The notes under the pieces are model-generated. The model did no database searches and was not told where the DNA came from. It was given only the letters and a program-made list of their open reading frames with translations. A stretch of 64,000 bases of DNA from Prorocentrum cordatum (taxonomy: Eukaryota > Sar > Dinophyceae > Prorocentrales > Prorocentraceae). Shown here piece after piece: positions 1-10,599 of the stretch. The stretch spans positions 393,818 to 457,817 of the forward strand of contig CAUYUJ010012169.1 of the NCBI GenBank assembly GCA_963575745.1. Reading direction: 5' to 3'. Position 1 is the first letter of the stretch. Each line of letters opens with the position of its first letter. The translations under genes and the position numbers were made by a program.

Positions 1-229
1 CGGCGGCTCTCGTGAGCCCCACGACCTGTGAGATCACCAGTCTTGGAGAAAACAGCACGTCACGAGCCACTGCGCCGAGCCGCTTGTTGCCCACCCCTTC
101 CTGCTGCGGAGTTGGGTTCCCGTTTTGGAGCACCGCTGCCTCCTCCTGATTCCTTCCTCCTCCCGCCCCTCCTCCCGCCCCCTCCTCCCTGCCTCCCCCG
201 TTATGAAACCTCCTACTGCGTACCTCGCC

Positions 230-1430
230 TCCCTGGGTGGCTCCCACGGCGCAGCTGGCGCTGCCTAATGCACAGCTGCCGCCATTTCCGTTGTTGGCCC
301 TTGGGAGGTCCAGCGGAGCGAGGCGATACCCAAACACAAATGAAACCTCGCCCTCCGCTGCGCAACCCGCGCCACATTTGTGAGCGCCTTGGAGGCCGGG
401 TGGCTGCGGAGTGACGCCTCACACGGACGCAAGCAAAAGCGCGCCTTCAGTGGGCGTCTCTAGCTGCGCAACTGCTCGTGGGCTCCTGGAGGGCCCAGCG
501 GAGTGGCGCTACGCAGACCCAAATCAGACCTCTCTCTCCCTGGGAGCTGCGAACTGCTCAACGGTTGTAACCGCGCTCGTGAGCTCCTGCGCTAAGCAGA
601 CCCATAAGAGGCATCACCCCCCTGGCTGCTGCCAGCTGCGTAGCCGTCGCCACCTTCGTGAGCTCGTGGTCGAGCCAGCGGAGCGACGTGCATGAAAACT
701 AGACCTCGCCGCGCCCACCTGGGTCGTGCCAAGTGCCCAGCCATCGCCACTGCCGTGAGCTCCTGGGAGGGCCAGTGGAGCGGCGTCCTACGGGCCTCCA
801 AAGTACACCTCGCCTTCCTGGGGGTACAGTCGGCCCGGATTAGTAGGCCGACGCTGCCAGCTCAAGGGTGCCCTTGTGTCTTGTGCCTCGTGACCTCGGA
901 AGGGTCTGTAGTGCGGGGGGGTGGGGGCAACTGAGCAGCTGTCGACCATTTCGCGAGCTCCTGGGAGGTTCAGCGGAGAGGTGTCCTGCCGGCATCCAAA
1001 CCAACCCTCGCCTTCCTGGGTGTTGCCGGCTGCGCAATTTCTGTCGCTACTTCCGTGAGCTTCGGGGAGGTCCAGTGGAGCGACGCCCTACGGGCATCCG
1101 AACTTGACTTCGCCTCCGTAGGTGGTGCGCAAAGCGTCGGCACTTTTCGTGGGCTCCTCGGACGGCCAGGGGAGCGACATCTCACGGGCGTCAAAACTAG
1201 ACCTCGCATCCTTGCGGGGGGGGGGGGAGGGGGGGCCAACTGCGCAACAGTCGCCACTTTCGTGAGCTCCTGAGAGGGCCAGCAGAGCGGAGTCCTATGA
1301 GCATCCAAGCTGTACGCCTTGCCTCCCTGGTGCCAACTGCACAACTCCTTGCCACTCTCGTGAGCTCTGTGGGAAGTGCACCGGAGTGGGGGGCCCACGT
1401 GCAGACCCCCCTCGTGGCCTTGCCGTGCGT
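230..1430. repeat. Degenerate ~100-bp tandem repeat array
   Basis: About ten diverged units follow one another. Each carries a core resembling GTGAGCTCCTGGGAGG, then CAGCGGAGCGACG, then a GGGCATCCAAA-like stretch and a GCGCAAC-N-GTCGCCACTT-like stretch. Cores are visible near 290, 480, 580, 655, 755, 955, 1055, 1150, 1265 and 1360. Spacing is mostly 90-110 bp with one larger gap near 850-940. The units are too diverged and too rich in stops to be a coding repeat. No gene is seen from 1 to 1540. Confidence 0.75.
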
Positions 1431-1542
1431 GTTGGGTGGGTGGGCACGCCCCCGGGCAACTTCTCTGTGCAATAGCTGCCCAGGGCGGGCACACCCCCTG
1501 GCAGCACGCCATTTTCCCCTTCATTGGGGTCAGCCCTCTGGC

Positions 1543-1589
1543 TTTCAGTCGGGCGTGTCCCTCTACAGGAGGAGAATTCAAAGACAGTC
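1543..1589 (+). repeat. Left fragment of a dispersed repeat shared with 32990-33037
   Basis: TTCAGTCGGGCGTGTCC followed by ACAGGAGGAGAATTCA-AGACAGT closely matches 32990-33037, which lies between ORF1 and the endonuclease region of LINE copy C. The sequence that continues this match in copy C reappears here only at about 2742-2845, so this fragment is separated from its partner by about 1.15 kb of inserted repeats. Confidence 0.6.
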
Positions 1590-1723
1590 AAAACATCGGA
1601 GGTTGGGGGGTGAGATCGAAGTGGAACGGAGAGCCCCCCTACCGGGAAATCGATTTCGGTTTCGTGTTCGTGCGTGCCGTGCGGGCGAGGCGAAGCTGCG
1701 TGGGCGGGCGAGAGAAAGTCTCC

Positions 1724-1920
1724 TGTGGCTGAGGCGCGGCCGGAGCAAAAGAACCTTGACCGGGCGGCCGGTGCCCCGCGGTGTCCCGCCGGTGTCCCGC
1801 TGGTGTCCCGTGTGGCTGAGGCGCGGCCGGGGCAAAAGAACCTTGACCGGGCGGCCGGTGCCGCGCGGTGTCCCGCCGGTGTCCCGCTGGTGTCCCTTCG
1901 GTGTCCCGTCGGTGTCCCGA
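1724..1920 (+). repeat. Two-copy 87-bp direct duplication with ~11-bp GGTGTCCCG subrepeats
   Basis: The segment starting TGTGGCTGAGGCGCGGCCGG at 1724 recurs at 1811 with very few differences. Both copies end in short units of the form GGTGTCCCGYY; the second copy has five of them. The duplication lies directly before the ATG microsatellite. Confidence 0.85.
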
Positions 1921-1937
1921 TGATGACGTGGATGGTT

Positions 1938-2000
<63 letters not shown>

Positions 2001-2039
2001 GTGATGGTGATGGTGATGGTGATGATGATGGTGATGGTG

Positions 2040-2071
<32 letters not shown>

Positions 2072-2081
2072 GATGATGATG

Positions 2082-2128
<47 letters not shown>
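1918..2128 (+). repeat. (ATG/GTG)n trinucleotide microsatellite
   Basis: About 200 bp of near-pure GAT/ATG triplets with GTG interruptions. The open frames over it (poly-Met, poly-Asp, poly-His, poly-Ser) are artefacts of a triplet repeat that lacks stops in all frames. Confidence 0.95.
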
Positions 2129-2130
<2 letters not shown>

Positions 2131-2237
2131 GGGCCGGCCGTGCTGCCGATTTTGCGCAAAGAGTCTCCGTGTCGACTGGCATGGGCGAAGACACGGAGAG
2201 AGCGGCATGTGTGTCGAGCGGCATGTGTGCCGAGCGG

Positions 2238-2492
2238 CATGGTGGGATCGTGTGTGAGATCGACGGTGATCTCCACAGTGAGATCGATCGAGTGAGATCG
2301 AAAGGGAGATCGTTAGGGGAACCGATAGTGAGATCGATAGTGAGATCGATTGTGAGATCGCTGGTGAGATCGATAGTGAGACTGGCCGAGAGAGATCGAT
2401 GATGAGATCGATTGTGAGATCGACGGTGAGATTGATCGAGTGAGTTCGATTGAGTGAGACCGATAGAGAGGTCGATACTGAGATCGATAGTG
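2238..2492 (+). repeat. GTGAGATCGATA-type ~12-bp tandem repeat
   Basis: About twenty imperfect units of GTGAGATCGATA with spacing variants follow one another. The open frames across it (repeated Ser-Ile-Asp-Leu on one strand) reflect the repeat, not a gene. Confidence 0.85.
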
Positions 2493-3580
2493 CAAGAGGC
2501 GGCGCGGGCTGCGCCAAGCTTTGCCAGCGCTTCAGTCTTCTGTGGCCAAATGGCGCCGTTAGCTGCCGTTGCGCAGGTTGGGCAGGTTCCCAGGGGAAGG
2601 GTGACGTAAACAACTCGACACCAATGCCCCCAAGAGCGAGCGGCAACGTAACATTCACCACTGTTGCCCATTGCTGGGCCCCCCCCCCAACCTCCTTATC
2701 ACCCGCAGGGTGGTCGTATAGGAATATAGTATGGGGACGGTTCTGTTTGACTAGTTCTGCGTATGTTTGAACATGTTTTGATGTTTTATTCTTCTTCCCA
2801 AACCCGCCTGTCGGAGGACATGCCCGACCTTACTCTGGCTGTGCAGAGCGAGTCGGAGTCTGAAGGGAGCAGACCGGACAATTGGCGTTTACTAAACGGC
2901 CCTGGGCGTTTACTGAGCAGCCTTGCCCTGCTCGATTCCTTCTTTGGGCGCGTTTACTAAACGACTTCGCGTGTCGGGGTGATTATTTATGGGGGTGGGT
3001 TTTTGATTTCTAAACTGGCCACCCGTGCGGCGCTTGGTCAGGAGGAGGCCGGCACCAGCACTGCGAGCCCCGCCGTTGCATTGCTTCCCCCCTCCCCGCC
3101 ATTCCGCTGCCTCTCCCTGTCGGGTATAGCCAGGACCCCAGATAAGGGGGCCCGGTTAGTATAGTAGGGCCCCGGAGCCCCTAAATTTGCCAAAATCACT
3201 AAACCAGGTCTGCCGTAGCTGGTGTTTTTTCGGGTGACGGCAGTTCCGGTTAGTGGAATGGGGCGGGGGGGGCGTCCCCCAGTACACATCACTGAACCAG
3301 GTCCCACTAAACCCAGTTCTGCCAACGCCCGACCCTGGGAGCGAGCGAGGGAGGGAAGTGAGGAGGAGAGGACCTTATCAGGAGGTTCGGAAGTCCCCTG
3401 GCCTTCTGAGGAGTTTTCTGAGCTTTCCCGTAGATAGAAAAACCTCCCGGAGGGCGCAAGGGCTTCTGAGAAGTCCCGCCGCCTTCTGAGAAGGCCTTCT
3501 CCTTCTCATTTCCCCCCCTCGCTCGCCGCCGAATTCTGCTTCAGGGATCGGTGCGTCCCACTCCAGATCCTGTCAGCCAT
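2493..3580. other. No gene recognised; small repeats only
   Basis: Contains the second half of the split dispersed repeat (2742-2845, matching 33067-33155) and three GCGTTTACTRARC motifs at about 2884, 2907 and 2949. There are several CTTCTGAGAAG-like short palindromes at 3390-3505. No open frame has coding character or recognisable motifs. Confidence 0.5.
2742..2845 (+). repeat. Right fragment of the dispersed repeat shared with 33067-33155
   Basis: The stretch ending CGGAGGACATGCCCGACCT matches the same stretch in LINE copy C at about 33130-33150, with weaker similarity upstream (TTGTTTTRTAGACTAGTT-like). In copy C it sits about 30 bp after the sequence matching 1543-1589. Confidence 0.55.
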
Positions 3581-3730
3581 GCGCAGAGGGGGGTAGGGGG
3601 AGGGGGGAAGGCTTTTTAGAAGCCCCCTTCTTAGAAGGCGCGGGCCTTGTCTGTAGATGTAAGGCCGGCGCCTTCTAAGAAGCAGCCTCCTTCTAAGAAG
3701 CTTCCCCCCTCCCCTCGCCCCCCTCTGCGC
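3581..3730 (+). mobile_element. MITE-1, copy 1 (hairpin element)
   Basis: Ends are inverted repeats: GCGCAGAGGGGGGTAGGGGG on the left and the complementary CCCCCCTCTGCGC on the right. Internal TTCTTAGAAG/CTTCTAAGAAG palindromes make the whole 150 bp fold back on itself. The reverse complement of this copy is nearly identical to 40913-41067, so it is a dispersed non-autonomous element. It has no coding capacity. The inverted repeat may extend about 10 bp outward (TTGGC). Confidence 0.75.
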
Positions 3731-4490
3731 GCTGCCAATCCTCGTTGCCCACCCTCCCCCAAGAAAGCCTGCGCCGCCGGGCGCTGGGCATCCGGCGGCC
3801 GCGGCCGCCAGCGTCGCGGGGGTGGCCATCAGCATATGACACCCGCCGCGGCCGACCGTCGTCGTCGTCGTCGTCCTACTCCTCCTCCTCGTCCTCGTCC
3901 TCGTCCTTGTCGTCCTCGTCTCGCCCTTGTCCTCGTCGTCGTCGTGCGTGGATGTAAAGGGCCCGCACGAGCGAGCCCTCCATGCTGCAGCAAATTCTCG
4001 GACCCCCCGAAAGGGACGGCTGCGGCCGTGAAAGCGACAAGGGGAGGAGATCAGAGGAGGACAAGATACTGATACCGCTACGCTTCCAGTCGCCATGGCT
4101 GGATTCGGCCCGAAATCCGGGTCAGAACGCACCCGACGAGAAGGGAGGTCCGCGGAGTATCGTCACAGGTATCTCGTCATTCCCTTCAGAGATGGAGAAA
4201 GTATATGTGCACAATGGGGAGGGGCGGAGGACGGGTAGGCTGCAGAAGCATTGGCGTATTGAGAACGAGGAGGGAAGAGAGGATGACGAGGATTGAAGAG
4301 GCAACAGGATAGAGAGCAAGGGAGAGAAGGAGGCACGTAAAAAGAGGAGGAGCAAAAACGACGGCCCCCAGAGAACGACCCGAAATTGGCAAAGACTATG
4401 TATTCCCGCACCGCATACCCCCTTACAGCTTCCAAACCAATCCTGCCGAATCTGTTCACTCTGAAATGCAACCGACTACGAATCGCAAGG
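3731..4490. other. No gene recognised
   Basis: Contains a short (GTC)n and (TCC/CGTCCT)n tract at about 3856-3945 that explains the Ser- and Arg-rich open frames. The rest shows nothing I can identify. Confidence 0.4.
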
Positions 4491-4494
4491 CCAC

Positions 4495-5290
4495 AGGGCA
4501 AAGGATACGATACGGAAAACAAGTTGCAATTCGGCGTCCCTAGCCTTCGTATCGCAAGACCGCAGGGCAAACCATACCGAAACACCGCTGCAATTCTGAA
4601 TCGAACTGCATGAAACCATACGCGAACCGCAACACTATGTTGTAAGCTACGGGGCACATCATACCGAAACAACGTTGCGAGTATGCCCCCATGGCACAGA
4701 GGCAACACACAAATCTCCACACCACCTGGGCAAACCATACCGAAGAATTGTTGCGAATCTGCCTCCGAAGGGGCAAACCATATTTCATCAACGGTGCGGA
4801 TCTGCTTCTTCATGGGCAAACCATACCGAAACAATGTTACGACTCCGCCTCCCCATGGGCCAACCCTACCGAAACAACGTTGCAAATCTGCCTCCCGCGG
4901 GGCAAATCACGTCGACACAGCGTTGCGAAGTTGCATGCCGATAGGCAAACCATGCAAACCATGCCCGCACAGCATTGCGGATCTGCCCCACGACGGGCAG
5001 ACCATGCCGAAAAGCAGTTGCGAGTGTGCTTCCCCGTGGCCAGACCATGCCGAATAAACGTTCCGAATGTGTTCCCCAATGGGCAAACCATGCCAGAACA
5101 ATGTTGCAACTCTGCCCCCTAATCGGCAAGCCATGCCGAGACAGCGTTGCGAATCTGCCTCCCGATTGGCAGACCATGCCGAAAGAACGTTGCGAAGTTG
5201 TTTCGCAGTGGGTTATCCATGCCGAAACAACGTTGTGGATATCCTTCCCAATGGGCAAAGCATACCAAAAGCCGAGCGCAGATCGCAACA
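4495..5290 (+). repeat. 43-bp tandem repeat array, ~15 copies
   Basis: Units of about 43 bp carry GGGCAAACCATGCCGAAACA, then an ACGTTGCGAATCTGCCTCCC-like half. Unit starts fall near 4575, 4653, 4727, 4780, 4813, 4857, 4901, 4944, 4995, 5039, 5081, 5125, 5168, 5210 and 5253. The left edge is looser (units of 70-80 bp). All units run in the same direction and vary by 10-30 %. Open frames through the array are in all frames and are not conserved. Confidence 0.9.
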
Positions 5291-5785
5291 TCAGACACCA
5301 GTGTCTACATGGCCACAAGGGTGGAAAACGATTCACGCAGTATGGCCCAAGAGACACCACTGCTTGGGCCGCAACAGGCCCCTACGGGCTTGGATGGGCG
5401 CAGCGGCTCCAACAGCTGGCGAATTGCTGTGGAAGGGTCTTCATCGTCATGTGGTCCCGAGCGCGATTGAACCTGGCAGCGCGGGGGGGATCACGGCGCG
5501 TTTTTGCAAGAGCACACGTAAGCTTCTACGGGCGCACGGACCGTCAGTACCACCCGCTTCTCTTTGAGCTTGCGCGATTGGTTCGCGTTGCGACGATTTA
5601 TTGTGTGGATTCTAGCGCGCACGCTTTTCACCACGTTGCGATTGCAGCCGTTTCGAGACTGCGTCCTGATTACACGCCCGCCTCGCCAAGCTGCACCGTC
5701 TGGAGACGTCGACTGCCTTTCATCCCATCCCATCCCATCCCGCGCGGGAAAAATGCCCGCCAGATGCCATTTTGTGATGAAGTTC
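5291..5785. other. No gene recognised
   Basis: Unique-looking sequence of mixed composition. Apart from a (CATCC)n run of four near 5720 I see no repeat, RNA or protein motif. Confidence 0.4.
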
Positions 5786-5950
5786 GGAGGGCACCAACTA
5801 TACACCAACACCGATCCTGGCCCAGGATCACCCTGGGCCCATGATCGGTGTATACGCCTTCTTGCCTAGGGCAGGAGGGCGTATACACCGATCATAGGCC
5901 CAGGGTGATCCTGGGCCAGGATCGGTGCTGGTGTATAGATGGTGCCTCCC
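5786..5950. mobile_element. Long near-perfect palindrome (hairpin element)
   Basis: Two arms of roughly 80 bp are reverse complements with only a few mismatches, and the centre is at about 5868. The outer ends read GAGGGCACCA and TGGTGCCTCC. Inner landmarks are CCGATCCTGGCCCAGGATCA against its complement. The size and symmetry fit a foldback or MITE-type insertion. No coding frame and no clear target duplication could be defined. Confidence 0.7.
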
Positions 5951-6235
5951 TAGAAGGTGCGGTCCTCGCGCGGCGCTCGGCTTCCGCACTCCCTCTTCCC
6001 CGGTGGGCGTCGTGGACCGGCCGGGTCGCCGCTCCCCCCGCCCCAGTTGCTCCCCCTCTTATGTAGTGGGCCTTCCCCCACCACGGGGTGGCTGCACGCA
6101 TCTCGGCCCCAGTCCTGGGGCCACATCTGCGCCTCTCGAGGGCGCCGCGGAGAGGAGCCCACCAGGAAGCCGAGCCTGTCGCGACGCGTCCCCTCTTCGG
6201 GGGGACCTTCCCCCCTCGTGGAGAAGGACGGCGAG

Positions 6236-6525
6236 AGAGGAGGAAGGATGAGGAGGACGAGCAGGACGAGGAGGGAGGAGGAAGGAGGGGGAGGGGGATC
6301 GAGAGGGGGATGGGGAGGAGGAGGAGGAGGAGGAGGAGGAGGAGGAGGAGGAGAAGGAGGAGGAGGAGGAGGAGGAGGAGGGAGCAGGAGGGAGCAGGAG
6401 GGGCAAGAGGAGGAGGAGGAGCAGGAAGAGGAGAAAGAGAAGCAGGAGGAGGAAGGGTGGTCGTCGTCCTCCTCCTTTTCCTCCTCCTCCTCCTCCTCCT
6501 CCTCCTCCTCCTCCTCCTCCAGCTG
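6236..6525. repeat. Facing (GGA)n and (TCC)n tracts
   Basis: A purine run of GGA/GAG triplets (about 6236-6450) is followed after ~20 bp by a TCC run (about 6468-6522). As inverted homopurine/homopyrimidine tracts they can form a stem. The Glu-, Gly-, Ser- and Pro-rich open frames here are repeat artefacts. Confidence 0.9.
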
Positions 6526-6953
6526 CTGTCGTGGCTTGGATCCCACACTCTTTCGCAGTTACTGAAACTGCCAGCGCACGCTCTTCGGAGGCAGCGATGC
6601 TTCCTCTCCCCGCGTGGGGCTCGCGCTCTTCATGAGAGGGGAGGCCCGCGCCCGCCGCCGCCGCGGGTTTCTCGCCATCCGCGTCGGCGCCCCACACTTC
6701 AGCACGACGACGAACGCGGGCGCGGACCCCCCCAGAGCTCGGGCAGTCTCGTACAATCCGATGCATCTGTGTGGACTGCGCGGGGAAGAGGTACCAGCGG
6801 GTTTTGGGCACGTGGGAGCTGTCTTGCTCCAGGGGGCTTGTCGGCGGAAAGGGGGGCGACGAACCACATCGAGCTTTCCGCCACTCTCGCCACTAGGAGA
6901 TTCTGTTTGGTTACCCGGGGTCTTCGAAGAAAGCCTGCGGTGCCAGTAGCACG

Positions 6954-7826
6954 TTGCACACAACAGTCTTCCCGCAGCGCTACATCAGAAAGCGTATCTT
7001 CGCCCCGCCCGTGGAGCCCGAGGGGCGCTGCGGCGCCGTCCGCTTGAAGTCTGGTGTGATGGACGTGCTCCTCGTGGCTATGTATTTTCCTGTCTGTTCG
7101 AGCGCCCGGGCGGGCAGAGCTGAACATAAGAGATTAGTCAACAGAATGACGGGATGGGCGCGGAAGCTGCTGCTGTCGACGGGAGGGAGATGCACGCCCA
7201 TCTTGGGCGCGGACTTGAACGACGGCCTCGGCAACGCTCGGGCTTCTCTTTTCGAAGGCGAAGCGACCCCCGTGGAGGAGGATGAGGGGGTGGACGTCTG
7301 CATCGGCCCCTTCGATGTGGACGCTGAGGGCGTGGCAGGCAGCGCGCTCAGCCCGACGATGGACAACACCCACGTGTGCGCGATGAGCACGCTCTTCCCT
7401 CTGGGCCCGACCTTCCATGGCGTAGGCGGCTCCACCCCGAGAGTTGATTATATGGTGATCCCGCAGCAGTTTCGCCCCCATGTTCAGCGATGCGTTATCC
7501 TCCACAGGGCAGGGCGTAGGCCACAACCCATCTCGACCCTTCATGACCGAGTGCATCGACAAATTTTCCTGCAGGTGAGGTACGAATTCCAGGCGCAGCT
7601 TGTGGAGCGCCAGCCGCCGTGGGACTGCGACCGCATCATGTGCTCCATCGCCCAAGGCACATCGTGCACCGACGCGATCGAGGCCATGCTGTCTGCGGTT
7701 ACGGACACTCTTGAGGCGGATTGGGTCAGCTGGTGTGCGAGGGCTACGCCTGACGAGGTGTGGAACTTGGCCGTGAGTGCATTAGTGTCAGAGGCAGTGG
7801 AATTGTTCCTAAAAGACAGACGGTGA
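6954..7826 (+). pseudogene. LINE A ORF2 endonuclease region (EEP domain)
   Basis: The longest intact segment of LINE A, 290 codons. It matches the second half of LINE endonucleases of the exonuclease-endonuclease-phosphatase family: a GRCGAVRLKSG and DVLLVAMYFPV strand pair (about residues 24-50), then ILGADLND in the place of the usual GD.N metal-binding motif (about 87-94). TFHGVGGSTPRVDYMVIP (about 154-171) matches the conserved segment before the last strand, and HDRVHRQIFLQV (about 198-209) stands where SDH.PV is expected. The family nicks target DNA to prime reverse transcription. The N-terminal glutamate segment is missing or in another frame, and the final catalytic His environment is altered. 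The upstream 400 bp (6550-6950) probably belongs to the same element but is too damaged to read. Confidence 0.75.
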
Positions 7827-7842
7827 GAAGGAGCTGACGGCC

Positions 7843-8397
7843 TTGGAGAAGCAGCAGTCGTCTTTACCCAAGGCCAGGAATATCTTCAGAGGCAAGCACA
7901 TTGGAAGTGGATCTGAATCTCACGCGCATCGCATCGAGGTGGAACTTCACCTGGCTCGGACCACAATCAGAATTAGACACCTACCAAAGCTGATCAACAA
8001 GAACCGCGAGGCATCCCTGACCTTGGAATTGAGCAAAGCTTGGAAGTCGCACGGCCTCAACAATCGGCGCCAATCCAAACGTGGGGCGGGGCCTAGACAC
8101 ATTCAGCATGTCGCGCTGAAGTCTGAGAATAGCGAAGCTCAGGAGATCTCTGAGTTTCTGCGTCGGCCTGCCACTTCTGGAGGTATTGGCGCCAGCGCGT
8201 GCGACTTACAAGCTGAGGTCATGGAGAGAATCGACCGGCCGCACTCCGACGGTTGGGGCGATTCGGGGGAGGTTCGCTACAACGCCACGCAGCTCGAGAA
8301 CCTAGATGACGCGGGGAACGGCATGATCGGCATTATACAACAATTGAGGAGGGCTCCAAGGCGACGGGCTGCTCCGACGCGGTCGCTCCTTTTCTGA
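7843..8397 (+). pseudogene. LINE A linker between endonuclease and reverse transcriptase
   Basis: An open stretch in the +1 frame relative to the endonuclease segment, beginning immediately after that segment stops, so a single-base shift near 7826-7843 probably separates them. The 184 residues are basic and helix-like, with no recognisable motif. The position and length fit the spacer that precedes the reverse transcriptase fingers in LINE ORF2. Confidence 0.45.
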
Positions 8398-8622
8398 GCT
8401 GTGGCTATTAATTCTTGACGAAGAATGTTGGGGAAGTTTTCGTGGAGGGGGCCTCTGTGCCGCGCTGCGTCCTGTATCGGCGACGGCGTTCTTGGAAGGA
8501 TTTCTGGACTCACTGGCTCGTTTCCGTCGAACGGCTGCGACCCCTTTGATTTTCTACGCGCCCTCTTGCTGCAGTTTGGGGGAAAAAAAAAACAACGGCA
8601 GGCAGGCTGCTGAGCGCCAGAG

Positions 8623-9410
8623 ATGGATTCATTGATTCTGCCTTTTTGGCAATGCGTGGAACTCTCATCTATGGGTCAGAGCGCGTCGGCACAGGGAAGC
8701 ACTGCCACGCGCATGCCATGGACTTGCACAGAGCGCAGGCGGGAAGACGCAATTCTTATTCAATGCTGTACATCGTTGAGATTGCAATGGCAGGGCTACT
8801 CACACGCGATCGCCAACGAGGACGCTACCAACGCATTCTCGAGTGTTTCTCGTGATATCATGCTGGACACATTGCCCGTGCTGAATTTGAGGAAGATGTC
8901 ACGTTTCAACGCCAGCGGATCATTCGGAGCGCCTGCCAGGTCATCGCGCCAGGCGAGACGATCTGCCTGCGCCCGACCACGGGCGACTTCATGGGCCACC
9001 CGAACGCTGCTCGAGGATTTCCTTACTCCTACCAGAAGGGCTTGGAGCCGTTCTTTGAGATTCGACAGCGGACGACCTCGAGCTCGGTGGCGTTGGTCAC
9101 CGAGCCGAATGGGGTCACCACGGACGCGGGCCTGTCTCCCTTCGCGGATGACAGCACAAAGCACGTCATCCCTGGGCCAGGTCCGCCTCCGCAACGGATG
9201 GGAGGCGAAGCTCGCCATCTGCCGGCATTCCGCGCTCTCGCTCACATCGGCAGCGATCGCTCACAGGGGGCCTTGGCCCAGATCGGAGCCGCCCTGAATC
9301 TTGGGAAAAAGAGTCCCTGGTCAAGTTGGCGGGCCCCGGTTCTCTCGGGCAACGTTGCCCCGCCTTCGGCGGGGCCGTGGAAACCGAGGGCGAAGCGGGG
9401 AGGCTCATGA
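8623..9410 (+). pseudogene. LINE A reverse transcriptase core, frameshifted
   Basis: Read in one frame to about 8960 and another from about 8980. Motif A is visible as ANEDATNAFSSVSRDIM (about 8811-8861), with the catalytic Asp followed by NAF.S. The segment GDFMGHPNAARGFPYSYQKG (about 8979-9038) corresponds to the motif B region. Motif C reads LSPFADDSTKHV (about 9133-9168) and retains the FADD pair. The switch of frame between motifs A and B shows the copy is inactive. A T/G-rich stretch with stops at 8398-8620 likely carries the damaged fingers region. Confidence 0.75.
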
Positions 9411-10400
9411 GAGTTATTGGAGGCTGGTTAACGACGAGTGGTTCTCTTCAGGTTGAAAAGGCGAAGCGCGTCCAAGCTGGGCGAGCGGGTTTAGGCAAGA
9501 TCTCGCTCTCCCAGAGGCACTCGGCAGTCCTGAGCGCCAAGGGAACGGCAATAATCGCGTTTGTCCAGTCGGTGTTGCTCTCGGGGATGGAGGCCAGGAT
9601 TCCCGGCGAAAGTTTTCGCGGCGCTGCTGATCGGGCTTTGCAACTGGCTACGAGAAGTGGCGCGGGGATCCTGGGCCTCGGCGAGCAGGGGCTCCGTCGG
9701 CGGTCGGCGGACCGCGCGCGGGCGCGCTGGCGAATCTCCCCGCGCGCCAAGGAGCTGAGGGTTAGAAGGCTGCGTTTGCATCCGAGTTGGCGCAAATATC
9801 CGAGGCTCACCGTCGAGCCAGAGCTAGTGTCTTTGGGCCTTCTGGGCTCCGAGGAGTTCATCGCGTCGCCCTGGACACCGGTGGAAAACGCGAGCCCCTG
9901 GGCTCTGCAGGTACTCGAGGACCTCGCGCTCGGGTTGGAGGGCTCGGAGGAGCTCCAGCAGTTGTTGCCTCCAGGGCACCCGCTCCTCAAGCTGTTCTTC
10001 GATCGAGAGTTCCACGAGCGGGCGGGCGTCGATTTCTCGATCCTCAGGGCACAAGCTTTCTCGAGGTCGGTTCCCCCTCTTGGTTTCGTTCACTCGTTGG
10101 ACGCGAAGGCCCTCGACGAGGTGGAGCTCGCGGGGCCCCTCTCAGCGCGGCCTCGCGAACGCCGAGGGAGGGGCCCGCGAGGGGAGATTTCCACCTTTAG
10201 AAAATTGCTGCTGCATGCTGGAAGGGCCCGCGCGGTCAGAAGCGAGGCCAGCCTGCTGACCGTGGCCAATCAATTTTTTCGCTGTCTTCAGGCCCCAGGC
10301 TCTCGGGAGAACGCGCAGAGGCACGTCGCGAGGTCCTGCCTGCGAAACAGGTGCGCGGTTGGAAGAAGCTCGAGCACACAGAGCGAGATCTTGATGCCCC
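9326..10400 (+). pseudogene. LINE A reverse transcriptase thumb and C-terminal region
   Basis: The open frame that follows motif C after another shift. It starts with RVIGGWLTTSGSLQVEKAKR, the usual thumb pattern after the FADD box (a GG.LT..GS....E.AKR arrangement). About 300 residues of Arg/Leu-rich sequence without known motifs follow. The frame stays open to 10657, but conservation-like character fades near 10400, where the element probably ends. Confidence 0.6.
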
Positions 10401-10599
10401 CGTCGCCGGCGCGCCCTGCATGCAGTTACTCGGCTCAAGGCCTGCTGTCTCTCCAACTGAACATCCGCACTCATTGTTCGCTGCCGTCGCCTCAGCTCGC
10501 TCGCAGACGTCTTCGCCATGGACCTCGACCTGCTACTGCAAGGACAAGGCAAATGCAGAGGAGCCAGCAGAGGGAAGCCCGCAGGCAAAAAAAGGACGG

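Larger units (their letters stand above)
6950..10480 (+). mobile_element. LINE copy A, degraded non-LTR retrotransposon
   Basis: On the + strand, in order, are an apurinic-endonuclease-type (EEP) domain, a linker, a reverse transcriptase and a C-terminal region, spread over at least four reading-frame segments. ORF1 and the element's 5' end are not seen, so the copy is probably 5'-truncated. Its reverse transcriptase motif A (DATNAFSSVSRD) and motif C (FADDS) differ from those of copies B-E, which have a DF.AAFPS-type motif A and ADDLG. It therefore belongs to a second LINE lineage. Confidence 0.8.

Noticed and set aside
1674-2402. Long poly-Met, poly-Asp, poly-His and poly-Ser open frames
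   Set aside because: They are translations of the (ATG)n microsatellite in different frames and strands; the same happens at 26047-27195.
4495-5290. CRISPR-like array
   Set aside because: The units are contiguous diverged tandem repeats without unique spacers, and the genome is eukaryotic.
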